Part shown: one piece after another, positions 52,303 to 60,299 of the stretch
Layout: each line of letters starts with the position of its first letter
Position numbering within the stretch: position 1 is the stretch's first letter
Assembly: GCA_004020875.1 (NCBI GenBank)
Contig: SAPZ01000014.1
Span: 62,001 to 126,000, forward strand
From: Mesorhizobium sp.
GTDB taxonomy: Bacteria; Pseudomonadota; Alphaproteobacteria; Rhizobiales; Rhizobiaceae
Direction of reading: 5' to 3'
DNA length: 64,000 nt
Notes under the pieces: generated by a model
Told to the model about the DNA's origin: nothing
What the model saw: the letters and a program-made list of their open reading frames with translations, nothing else
Database searches by the model: none
Translations under genes and position numbers: made by a program

Positions 52303-52412
52303 CTATGTTGATGCCGCGACAGTGTGGACCGAGGGTGCGCAGAACCCCTGGCCAGATACCGCACCCCACCTGTCCAGCCGGTGTTTAGAGTGCCGCGAAG
52401 CGGAAGGGCTCC

Positions 52413-53072
52413 TCAGCGCTCCACGGCTGCATAAGCCAGGGCCAGGATGCACGGGGAGGTGGCAAAACGGACGGCCAGACGACGGCCCCACGAAGTGACT
52501 GCTTCACCCTTTTCGAAATCGACCGCGATGTCCTCAAAACCCAACACGCGACCGTCGAGCGGGAACGATGCCTTGTAGGCCGCCTCCTTGACCGCGAACA
52601 GGATACGGCCGCCCAGATTTGGATCGAGATCACCCAGACGATCCTCCGATGCGGCAACCACGGCCCGGAGATCGTCGGGCAATGGCAAGGCGGGCTCGAT
52701 GTCGACGCCGACGCTTCGCAGCGCGTCGGATCGCGCGATGACTGCCACGGCCATCGTGTCGTCATGCGCGATCGAGCCGACAAGGCCGGCCGGCCAGATT
52801 GGGTTTCCCAGTTGGCCGCGCAATATCGCGCGGTTCACGCATCCTCGACGCCTCAGCAATTCATGCGCGATGTGGCGGCCTGCCCCCGTGGCGGCGCGCG
52901 CCCCGGGTGCACGCGTCGCCATGGAAGCGCCTTCCGCAGGCAGGATGTATTGTTCGTCGCCGGCGAGGATATGCCGGCAGCCGCCGCTCAGGCCGGGCGG
53001 CGCGAGGCCGGCCAATGCCTGCTCGACGGTATGTTGGATGCTCGCCGACATCCCTTGCGGCCGGGTGTTCAA
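52413..53072 (-). CDS. Sfp/EntD-type 4'-phosphopantetheinyl transferase
   Basis: The protein has 219 residues. The three transferase motifs are visible: GSIAHDD (99-105), VGVDIEP (121-127, metal-binding D124 and E126) and FAVKEAAYKA (159-168, E163). EntD-like enzymes activate carrier domains of peptide synthetases by attaching the phosphopantetheine arm. It follows the GNAT gene by four bases and the synthetase by 0.5 kb, so it is very likely dedicated to the carrier domain of that synthetase. The start is TTG 53072, or ATG 53051. Confidence 0.92.
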   Translation of the reverse strand: MNTRPQGMSASIQHTVEQALAGLAPPGLSGGCRHILAGDEQYILPAEGASMATRAPGARAATGAGRHIAHELLRRRGCVNRAILRGQLGNPIWPAGLVGSIAHDDTMAVAVIARSDALRSVGVDIEPALPLPDDLRAVVAASEDRLGDLDPNLGGRILFAVKEAAYKASFPLDGRVLGFEDIAVDFEKGEAVTSWGRRLAVRFATSPCILALAYAAVER

Positions 53073-53076
53073 CGCT

Positions 53077-53547
53077 CTATCCGCCCAGTTCGAGCACGGC
53101 GATCATCTCGTCGTCCTCGTCCGGTCCTTGCTCGACGAAACCGAAGCCGGCGTAAAGCCGGCGCGCCGCCTCGTTCTCCTGTTCATAACAGATCAAAACG
53201 CGGCGGACGTGGCCGCGCTTCGCGATCTCTTCCAGCACCTTGGCAACAGCGGCGCGGCCGAAGCCTTTGCCTTGCTCCCGGCGGTCGATCATGAAGCGAT
53301 AGATGATCGCTTCGTCATCGTCGCCAAACGCGCTGTACATGAGGAATCCGACAACGCGCCCGGCGGAGACCACGGCGCGGGCGATCGCCTCGTCATCCTG
53401 CTCGGCCTCCGCCAGCGATTCGGCGTTGGAGGCAACGTACTCCTGCTGTTCCGGTAACAGTTCGAGCGCCAGTATCGCCGCCCAGTTGTCCTTGCCGACA
53501 GGCTCCAGGGCAATCGGGCGGTCGCTGGTGCTGCCGCTGCGCGTCAC
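53077..53547 (-). CDS. GNAT-family N-acetyltransferase
   Basis: The protein has 156 residues and the acetyl-CoA loop QGKGFGRAAVAKVLEEI (the Q/RxxGxG/A signature), followed by RRLYAGFGFVEQG. It resembles diamine N-acetyltransferases of the PaiA/spermidine type in its RFMIDRREQGKGFG block. The GTG at 53547 overlaps the synthetase stop (GTGA). It may acetylate the amino groups of the synthetase product or of its monomer. Confidence 0.88.
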   Translation of the reverse strand: MTRSGSTSDRPIALEPVGKDNWAAILALELLPEQQEYVASNAESLAEAEQDDEAIARAVVSAGRVVGFLMYSAFGDDDEAIIYRFMIDRREQGKGFGRAAVAKVLEEIAKRGHVRRVLICYEQENEAARRLYAGFGFVEQGPDEDDEMIAVLELGG

Positions 53548-56500
53548 GGGGCGTGCCCGACTTCCATCGCACGGGCGTCGATCGGCGTCACCACGCCGTA
53601 GAGCTTCGCCGGGTTGCCGCGCCAGACCGTGTTCGGCTCCAGCACCTCGCCCTTCATGACGAAGCAGTCGACGTCGGCCACGGACCCCTCGCCCATCACC
53701 ACCGCGTAATGAACGAAGGCGGACGGCGCCAGGGTGCAGCCATTGCCGATGCGGATGTAGTCGGACTTGAACGCGCCTTCCTCCAGCGAGTGCGGCTGGA
53801 TCACGCAGCCTTCGTTGAGCGTCACGTCGTCGCCGATCTCCACCAGCGAGCGCTCGGTGATGATGCAGCCGCCGTCATAGAGGCGCAGCCCCACCTTCAC
53901 GCCCAGCATGCGCAGGATCAGCGGCCGGAACGGGGTGCCGGTGAACAGGCTCATGATCGGCGAGTCCGACAGCTTCCAGTGACGTTCGTGCCGCCAGAAA
54001 ACCGGGTCGTAGATTGTCGCCATCCTGGGCTTCAGGCGGCGGAAGCCGAGGCTGGCTCGTTCGAGGAAGATGTAGAACGGGATGCCGATCGCCGTGGTCA
54101 GCATCACTGCCACGAACAGTGCGGTCTGCCCCCACTCGGTATAGTAGTTAAGCGCGCGGTCCCAGATTGCCAGCGTCAGGAACAGGATCAGCCACTGCGC
54201 GGCCACGAACATCAGCGCGGTGACGAGATTGTGCAGGTTCTTCAGGGGCAGGCGGCGACTGCGCTCCTTGTCCGAGATCAACCCGAGAAGCTCCTTGTCG
54301 CGATTGACCATGCGCGGAATTTCGAACGGCGGCGAGCCCAGAAGCCCGACATTCTCGCGAATGGGGCCGTCCACCGGCACGTGGACCTTGGTCCCGAGCA
54401 GGCAATTGTCGCCGACGCGGGAATCCGGTGAATAGATGATGTTGTTGCCGAAGAAGTTGCGTTCGCCAACCCGGGTATGCTCGAGCCGGAAGGAGTTGGC
54501 CGACTTCTGCATGTTCACCATGAACAGACCGTCCGACACCATTGTATGCGAACCGATCTCGCTCAGCTGCGGATTTTCATGCCGCTGGTTGGTACCGAAA
54601 TTCGACCCGGTCTGATCCACCTCGTTCAGCTTCCAGCCGATGGCGCGTAGATAATAGACGACGGCGGAACTGTCGCCGAACAGCACGTTCAGCAGCCGCA
54701 CATTGCTGACCAGCTCCAGCATCGTTTGCAGCCAGTAGTGGAAGCCGTAGAGCGAATAGTTCCGGCCGGGCTTTAGCACGAGGTTGAACAGCCGCGGCAC
54801 GATGGCCGCCAGCAGCACCCCGCCGATGACGAAGCCCGCCACCGTGACCGTGGTGCCGATTGCCACGATGCCGAGGGTCTCATCATAGTCGTCGCCGACA
54901 TTTTCCCAGTAGCTGTGGAACAGAAGCGGGAACGGTGTGATGATGGCAAAAAGGATGAAGAGCTGGATCGCCTCGTAGATGGCGCGGCGCACCCGCGACA
55001 ACGGGACGTTGGGCACTTTGCAGTAGTCCGCCTTGGTGGGGATCGCTGGCGAGCCGTGCCAGTGCTCTCCGGCCGGAACGATCTGCCCGCGATGCAGCGA
55101 CGAAGCGTGACCGAGCTGGGCGCCATCGCCCATGCGTGTATCGATGTCGAGTGTCGACCCGACGCCGACAAAGGCGTTGTTGCCGATACTGACCGGCCCG
55201 GTATGGATGTAGCCGGCCTGCGCCCGAAAACCGAGGATCGTGGAGTCCTTGCGCAGGATCGAGTTGTCGCCGATGGTGATCAGGTCGGTGCAGACCGGAA
55301 CGGCCCGGCACTCGACGACGGCGCGGCCGCCGAGCCGCGCGCCGAGCAGGCGCAGATAGAGGCTATAGAGCGGACTGCCGCGGAACAGCACGACCGGAGC
55401 GCTGCGGACCAGAGTCTTGACGATCCAGAATCGATAGTAACGCCAACCCCAGATCGGAAAGGTTTCGGCCTTCCAGCGGCCGACCAGCAGCCATTTGGCG
55501 GCGACGGCGAAGCCGCTCAATCCAAAGAACACGCCGGCGGACAGAAGAACGCAACGCAGATAAAGAGACAGCGGGTCGTCCAGGGCCTCATAGACCCAAT
55601 TGAGGCCGTCATTGATCGCCCACAAAGCCACATAGCTGTAGACCGCGTAAAACAGCAGCTGGCCGAATCCCGTTGCCCAGATGGCAAGATTGGAGGCCCT
55701 GTGCGTCAGCATGGGCTCGCGCGCGGCAACCGCGGCCATCTGAGGTTCCCGCAGATGTTCGGCAAGCTTCGCTATCGTCGGGTGCAGGTAGATGTCGCGC
55801 ATCGAGGTCGTCGACCAGGCCTTGCGCGAGCGGATGCGCGCGCAGAACCGCGCCATCAACAGCGAGTTCGCGCCGAGGTCGTCGAAGAAGTGGTCTTCGA
55901 TGGAGATATCCTCGAATTTCAGCACGTCCGCCAGCGTCTCCACGAGGAACTTCTCGTCCTCGTTGCGCGGGTCGATCATCGCATGACCGGCGGCGACACG
56001 CGCGCTCGTCGGCTTTGGTAACTTCCTTAGGTCGACCTTGTTGGAAACGGTCATCGGGATCGCGGCCAACTGCTCGAGATAGGCCGGAACCATGTAATCG
56101 GGCAGCCGTCGCTTCAGCTCCTGCACGAGAGTGGTGCGATCCACACCGTCACCGCCGCTTTTAGGAGCGTAATAGCCGACCAACTCCGTGCGCTCGGGTT
56201 CTATTTCCCAGGTCGTGACCGCCGCCTGCGCGATGCCTGGCTGGTCCAGCAGCACGGCCTCGATCTCGCCCAGCTCAATCCGGTAGCCGCGAATCTTGAC
56301 CTGTGTGTCGATGCGTCCGTGGTATTCGATCTCGCCCCTGTCGTTGATCCGGCCAAGGTCTCCCGTACGATAGATGCGGCCGCTGGGGTTGTTCGGCAGG
56401 CCGATGAAATCATGGATGAATTTCTCGTCGGTCAGCTCCGGCCGGTTGAGATAACCGACCGCAACGCCCATGCCACCGATGCAGATTTCGCCCAACGCGT

Positions 56501-57614
56501 CGCCGCTCAGCACCTCTGGCTTTTTCGGGTCGAGGACTGCGATCGAATAAGTAGGCAGCGGCCTGCCGATCGTCACCGGTTCGTCCGGTGTCAGCAAGGC
56601 CATGGTGGCGGTGACGGTCGCCTCCGTCGGGCCGTAGGTGTTCAGGATCTGGCGGCCGGGCTTCGCCCACCGCACCACGAGCTTGTGAGAGCAGGCCTCG
56701 CCGCCGACAAGGATCGCGCGCAGGCTCGGCGCGTCGCTCTCGATCGACGACAGCAGCGTCGGGCTGCAGGCCATGCAGGTGATGTTGTGCTCGCGAAGGA
56801 AACTGGCCAGCTCCTCGCCCACCAACGGCTGCTGGCCGGGCGCCGGCACGACGGTGGCTCCGGCGGCGAACGGCACCCAGATCTCCTCCGAAGAGAAGTC
56901 GAAGGCGATGGTCATGCCCTGGTACACGCGGTCGCCGGGCTGGTAGCCGTAGGACGCGGCGGCGACGCGGATGAAATTACAGAAGCTCTGATGGGTGATG
57001 ACCACGCCCTTGGGCTTGCCCGTGGTCCCCGACGTGTAGAGGATGTAGCAGGTCTGATCCTGGCCGCCGTCCGGCAAGGGTTCCGTTTCCGGCTGGAGCG
57101 CAATTTCGGACTCCGCCGAATCGATCGAGATATGCGGAACGGGCAGGCGCGCCACGCGCGCGGCATAACCGGAAACGCTGATCACCATCGTGACGTTGGC
57201 GTCCTCGATGATCATCACCATGCGGTCTTCGGGAAACGCAGTGGCCAAGGGCACGAATGCCGCCCCGGCCTTCATCACCGCAAGCACCGCGATGTAGGTT
57301 TCGGCGGAGCGGTCGAGCAAAAGACCAACCCTGTCGCCTGGCTTGACACCGCGCTCGATCAACAGATGCGCGAACTGGTTGGCGCGGCTGTTCAGCTCGC
57401 GATACGACCAGGGCCGACCGCCGGAGATGACCGCGGGCGCCGCGTCGAAGCGGCTCGCCAAGTCGCCGAAGAAGCGGTCCAGCCGCTCATGCGGCTCGCC
57501 TTTCTGGATGAAATCTGGCCCGATAAGGATCTGATCGCGCGACGGTGCTACGGTCGTTGCTTTAACCTGCCGAGAATTCTGCTTGCCGGGCTTGGTGGCT
57601 TCATTGAGAGACAT
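53544..57614 (-). CDS. Poly-lysine-synthetase-like NRPS (A-T-membrane) protein
   Basis: The protein has 1356 residues. Residues 42-540 are an adenylation domain (TSGTTGKPKG at 194-203, YGPTE at 327-331, YRTGDL at 415-420, A10 lysine K526). Residues 552-622 are a carrier domain with the phosphopantetheine serine S584 in DLGANSL. From about residue 643 on, six hydrophobic helices in three pairs separate three soluble domains with hexapeptide-type repeats (about 745-860, 1000-1110, 1240-1330). This is the plan of epsilon-poly-L-lysine synthetase (Pls) and the NRPS terminal family TIGR02353, which polymerise one amino acid without a condensation domain. A GNAT and a phosphopantetheinyl transferase follow in the operon. 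Product unknown. Confidence 0.92.
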   Translation of the reverse strand: MSLNEATKPGKQNSRQVKATTVAPSRDQILIGPDFIQKGEPHERLDRFFGDLASRFDAAPAVISGGRPWSYRELNSRANQFAHLLIERGVKPGDRVGLLLDRSAETYIAVLAVMKAGAAFVPLATAFPEDRMVMIIEDANVTMVISVSGYAARVARLPVPHISIDSAESEIALQPETEPLPDGGQDQTCYILYTSGTTGKPKGVVITHQSFCNFIRVAAASYGYQPGDRVYQGMTIAFDFSSEEIWVPFAAGATVVPAPGQQPLVGEELASFLREHNITCMACSPTLLSSIESDAPSLRAILVGGEACSHKLVVRWAKPGRQILNTYGPTEATVTATMALLTPDEPVTIGRPLPTYSIAVLDPKKPEVLSGDALGEICIGGMGVAVGYLNRPELTDEKFIHDFIGLPNNPSGRIYRTGDLGRINDRGEIEYHGRIDTQVKIRGYRIELGEIEAVLLDQPGIAQAAVTTWEIEPERTELVGYYAPKSGGDGVDRTTLVQELKRRLPDYMVPAYLEQLAAIPMTVSNKVDLRKLPKPTSARVAAGHAMIDPRNEDEKFLVETLADVLKFEDISIEDHFFDDLGANSLLMARFCARIRSRKAWSTTSMRDIYLHPTIAKLAEHLREPQMAAVAAREPMLTHRASNLAIWATGFGQLLFYAVYSYVALWAINDGLNWVYEALDDPLSLYLRCVLLSAGVFFGLSGFAVAAKWLLVGRWKAETFPIWGWRYYRFWIVKTLVRSAPVVLFRGSPLYSLYLRLLGARLGGRAVVECRAVPVCTDLITIGDNSILRKDSTILGFRAQAGYIHTGPVSIGNNAFVGVGSTLDIDTRMGDGAQLGHASSLHRGQIVPAGEHWHGSPAIPTKADYCKVPNVPLSRVRRAIYEAIQLFILFAIITPFPLLFHSYWENVGDDYDETLGIVAIGTTVTVAGFVIGGVLLAAIVPRLFNLVLKPGRNYSLYGFHYWLQTMLELVSNVRLLNVLFGDSSAVVYYLRAIGWKLNEVDQTGSNFGTNQRHENPQLSEIGSHTMVSDGLFMVNMQKSANSFRLEHTRVGERNFFGNNIIYSPDSRVGDNCLLGTKVHVPVDGPIRENVGLLGSPPFEIPRMVNRDKELLGLISDKERSRRLPLKNLHNLVTALMFVAAQWLILFLTLAIWDRALNYYTEWGQTALFVAVMLTTAIGIPFYIFLERASLGFRRLKPRMATIYDPVFWRHERHWKLSDSPIMSLFTGTPFRPLILRMLGVKVGLRLYDGGCIITERSLVEIGDDVTLNEGCVIQPHSLEEGAFKSDYIRIGNGCTLAPSAFVHYAVVMGEGSVADVDCFVMKGEVLEPNTVWRGNPAKLYGVVTPIDARAMEVGHAP

Positions 57615-57624
57615 TGGGAACCTC

Positions 57625-57641
57625 GCGGGCTATCCGCCCGC
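57625..57641 (-). promoter_or_regulatory. Leader hairpin beside the synthetase ribosome-binding site
   Basis: GCGGGC and GCCCGC form a six-base stem with a five-base loop. On the minus strand it ends right before GAGGTTCCCA and the ATG at 57614. It may limit access of ribosomes to the Shine-Dalgarno sequence. The stem is short, so the regulatory role is speculative. Confidence 0.35.
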
Positions 57642-57840
57642 AATACAGATTGGTGAAAAGACAAAAACTAGCGAAGTCTTACCAGGGATGCCTTCTTCGC
57701 GGCCGGTGGAATGGTCGTACCGCAGCGTATCGGACCGGGTGCTGGCCGACTTCAAGCCGGCCTATGCTGCTGCTCTGATGGCCGATCCGTGACGGTCGCG
57801 TCACTTCACGATGATTTGATAGGCCATGCCTCATGCGGCG

Positions 57841-58728
57841 TCAAACAGCGACGGCGCGGATATCGGCATTCTCGAGGCAGTACGGTGCGTAACGGAAATC
57901 GCGGAGGCTCACGACGAGGTCGTTGCGCCAGTTCAGGAGCATGAAACCACGCAACGCATTGTCCGCCTGCGGGTTGCGGATGAGGATCGCCGGCCGGGCC
58001 TCGACGAAGCCGAGCGACAACGCCCAATCGCCGAGGCGGTCGTAATTGCCGAAATAGGTCGAGGCTTCTTTCTTGCCGTTGAGGCGGGTGCGGTTGACAA
58101 CGTCGACCTGGACGTCCTCGGCGATCAGCGCCCTGACCCCGTCGAAATCACGCGCGTTGAACAGGTCGACATAGCGGCGCAGCCGGCGCTCTTCTTCCGG
58201 TTCCAGTTTTGGCATTGCGACGTCGGCTGGCGCCGAAGCCAGCGCCTTCAATTCCGCCCGGCCGCGATGCAGTGCCGCCTTCGTGGCGGCAAGTGTCGCG
58301 CCCGTCAACTCGCGGGTCTCATGCAAGGTGAGACCAAGCACGTCTACGAGGATCACGGCACTGCGCTGCGCCGGCGTAAGCTGCATGAAACTGCGCAGGC
58401 TTGCCGCCGCCGCGAGCCGAACCTCCGCGTCGGCAGAGACATCTTCAATTCCGATCATATCGGCTTCGGTCATGCGCGAGCGCTCCCGCTGGCGGCGGCG
58501 CAAATGATCCTGCGCCGCGTTGTGGGCGATTCGGAACAGCCACTGCTCGAGGCGCTCGACGAGAGCACCGCCATCATGGGCGGCAAGCGCCTTCACCACC
58601 GTCTCCTGCACGATGTCCTCGCCCTCGATCACCGAGCCCGCCATGCGCGCGGCATAGCGGTGCAGTTTCGGGCGCAGGCCGATGAGCATGGCTTCAAGTT
58701 CCGCGCGGTCGAATTTCGCTGCGCTCAT
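57841..58728 (-). CDS. SigJ-like ECF sigma factor with SnoaL-like C-terminus
   Basis: The protein has 295 residues. Region 2 (MLIGLRPKLHRYAARMAGSV, DIVQETVVKAL) and region 4 (LTPAQRSAVILVDVLGLTLHETRELTG) are followed by a domain of about 110 residues with a SnoaL/NTF2-like look (YVDLFNARDFDGVRALIAEDVQV). Such SigJ-type factors carry their own regulatory domain instead of an anti-sigma factor. The ATG at 58728 follows AGAGG and starts at the conserved part. It lies upstream of, and on the same strand as, the synthetase gene, with 226 bp between. Confidence 0.88.
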   Translation of the reverse strand: MSAAKFDRAELEAMLIGLRPKLHRYAARMAGSVIEGEDIVQETVVKALAAHDGGALVERLEQWLFRIAHNAAQDHLRRRQRERSRMTEADMIGIEDVSADAEVRLAAAASLRSFMQLTPAQRSAVILVDVLGLTLHETRELTGATLAATKAALHRGRAELKALASAPADVAMPKLEPEEERRLRRYVDLFNARDFDGVRALIAEDVQVDVVNRTRLNGKKEASTYFGNYDRLGDWALSLGFVEARPAILIRNPQADNALRGFMLLNWRNDLVVSLRDFRYAPYCLENADIRAVAV

Positions 58729-58774
58729 CGGCCTCTTTCTCTGGTTCGCCGGTTCGTGAGCCATGTCGCCCCGG

Positions 58775-59095
58775 TCAGGCCGGCACAGCCTCATCGGCTT
58801 TCGCCAGCATACGATAGTTGCCGACGATCTTCGCCGGCGATCTGGCAAACGGCGTCGAACGCCGAGTGGCGTGATCGGCGCCGAACGCCTTGAACGCGTC
58901 GAGTTCGGTCAGCGCCGAGCTGTCCTTGTCGTAACCGACGAGGTGGACGAACTCGCCATTCTCCAGTTCGAGCACCAGATAGCGCACCGATCGCGGCTGC
59001 CCCTCGTCCAGCGCCTCGAACACTTGTTCCACCAGCGCCCGGTTCTCGGCGATGCTGGCGTCCTTCACGCCGTAGCGGATCAGATTGTAGGTCAT
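58775..59095 (-). CDS. Small hypothetical protein upstream of sigJ-like gene
   Basis: A protein of 106 residues, soluble, with alternating alpha and beta look (MTYNLIRYGVKDASIAENRA; VRYLVLELENGEFVHLVGY). The size and pattern would fit a ferredoxin-like, antibiotic-biosynthesis-monooxygenase-type fold, but I do not recognise a family. It precedes the SigJ-like gene by 46 bp on the same strand, so they probably form one transcript. The ATG at 59095 has GGAGACGACC upstream. Confidence 0.78.
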   Translation of the reverse strand: MTYNLIRYGVKDASIAENRALVEQVFEALDEGQPRSVRYLVLELENGEFVHLVGYDKDSSALTELDAFKAFGADHATRRSTPFARSPAKIVGNYRMLAKADEAVPA

Positions 59096-59191
59096 GGTCG
59101 TCTCCTGTTTGCGGGTCTGCATGAGGAAGACGTTCCATGAGCTCGAAAGGATTCCCGGGCGGGTTGCTATCTTTCGATTTGTCTCGTGCGA

Positions 59192-60157
59192 TCAGCCGGC
59201 TCCGCCGATCATGGAGGCAATCGTGTCGTCGCCGGCAGATTGCGGCGGCATCCGGCCGCTGGCCAGCTCGATCGACAGTCTGCACAAGGCTGCGTTGACT
59301 GGCGTCACCATGCCGTGCAGCCGCCCGAGCAGCACGATCTCGCCATTGAGGAAGTCGGTTTCGAGGGAGCCTGTCCCGCGCACGATGCTCTGCAGCGTCG
59401 ACGACCCGACGCGCGTTCGGCCGGGAATGGTGGTTATGGTCAGTTCCTCGCGGGGCATCGCGTCGGTCTTGTCCCACGCGATTCCGGCCGCGGTCAGCAC
59501 CGCTTCCGCCTCGGCGAGCGCCCTGGCATACCATTTCCGCTGAAGCTCGGTGTCCGCCAGCGCCGCATCGATAATGTTGCGAAGATTGGACAGCAGCTTG
59601 CGGTATTTGCTGCTCATCACATTGTCCCTGCGGTCGACGATGAAGCCGGACGCACGGAGTATCCCGCGCAGTTTCTTGACCGCGTCGTCGGTTCCGGATG
59701 GATAGCGGCCGATATCGAAAGCGCCGATCTTTGGCGTGAAATAAGCCGCGACCTCGCCCGGCGTGTCGTAATCGGCCGGCAGCATCACCGTCGCGCCATA
59801 GACATTGGCGAAGAAACGCAGGGCGAGCGGCTCGTTGGCGACGCCGTTCTGGAAGCAGAATATCGGCTGGGCGGAAACGCCTATCGCGTTGAGCCGCTGC
59901 AGCGCGCCCAGCGTATCGGGCGTTTTCATCGTCAGCAGCACGGCATCGTCCGGCCTGAACGAAATCTCCGCCGGGTCGGCATGGACGGGAAAATGCGCGG
60001 TCCTGGTGCCTTGCGGTGTGGAAAGCGACAGCCCAGACGCACGGATGGCATCGAGCTGCCTGCCGCGGGCGATGCCGACCACGTCATGTCCGGAGAAACT
60101 CAGCTGGGCCGCGATGGCGCCGCCGATCGCGCCGATTCCATAGACGATGATGCGCAT
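59192..60157 (-). CDS. Ketopantoate reductase-like oxidoreductase
   Basis: The protein has 321 residues. GIGAIGGAIAAQLSFSGHDV is the NADPH-binding loop, FCFQNGVANEPLAL corresponds to the QNG motif, and MSSKYRKLLSNLRNIIDAAL to the catalytic lysine helix. It is a second PanE/ApbA family member in this window, well diverged from the one at 6908. Its true substrate is not clear. Confidence 0.85.
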   Translation of the reverse strand: MRIIVYGIGAIGGAIAAQLSFSGHDVVGIARGRQLDAIRASGLSLSTPQGTRTAHFPVHADPAEISFRPDDAVLLTMKTPDTLGALQRLNAIGVSAQPIFCFQNGVANEPLALRFFANVYGATVMLPADYDTPGEVAAYFTPKIGAFDIGRYPSGTDDAVKKLRGILRASGFIVDRRDNVMSSKYRKLLSNLRNIIDAALADTELQRKWYARALAEAEAVLTAAGIAWDKTDAMPREELTITTIPGRTRVGSSTLQSIVRGTGSLETDFLNGEIVLLGRLHGMVTPVNAALCRLSIELASGRMPPQSAGDDTIASMIGGAG

Positions 60158-60184
60158 GTCGTTCTCATAGCGATTGGAGTTCGT

Positions 60185-60240
60185 TCACGAGAGCAATGCC
60201 GGGAAAAATGGGAGCTGTTTTCCGTGTGGAATTGCGTCAA
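60185..60240. repeat. Rhizobial palindromic repeat, second orientation
   Basis: GAGCAATGCCGGGAAAAATG, then GGAGCTGTTTTCCGTGTGG and AATTGCGTCAAA, read as a diverged reverse copy of the repeat at 45251-45300. It fills most of the gap between the FAD dehydrogenase and the ketopantoate-reductase-like gene. Confidence 0.65.
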
Positions 60241-60299
60241 ACAAAACATAGGGCCCTTCGCTGTTTCCGTGAAACGATGAAGCGCCCTATGTCCTCCGT

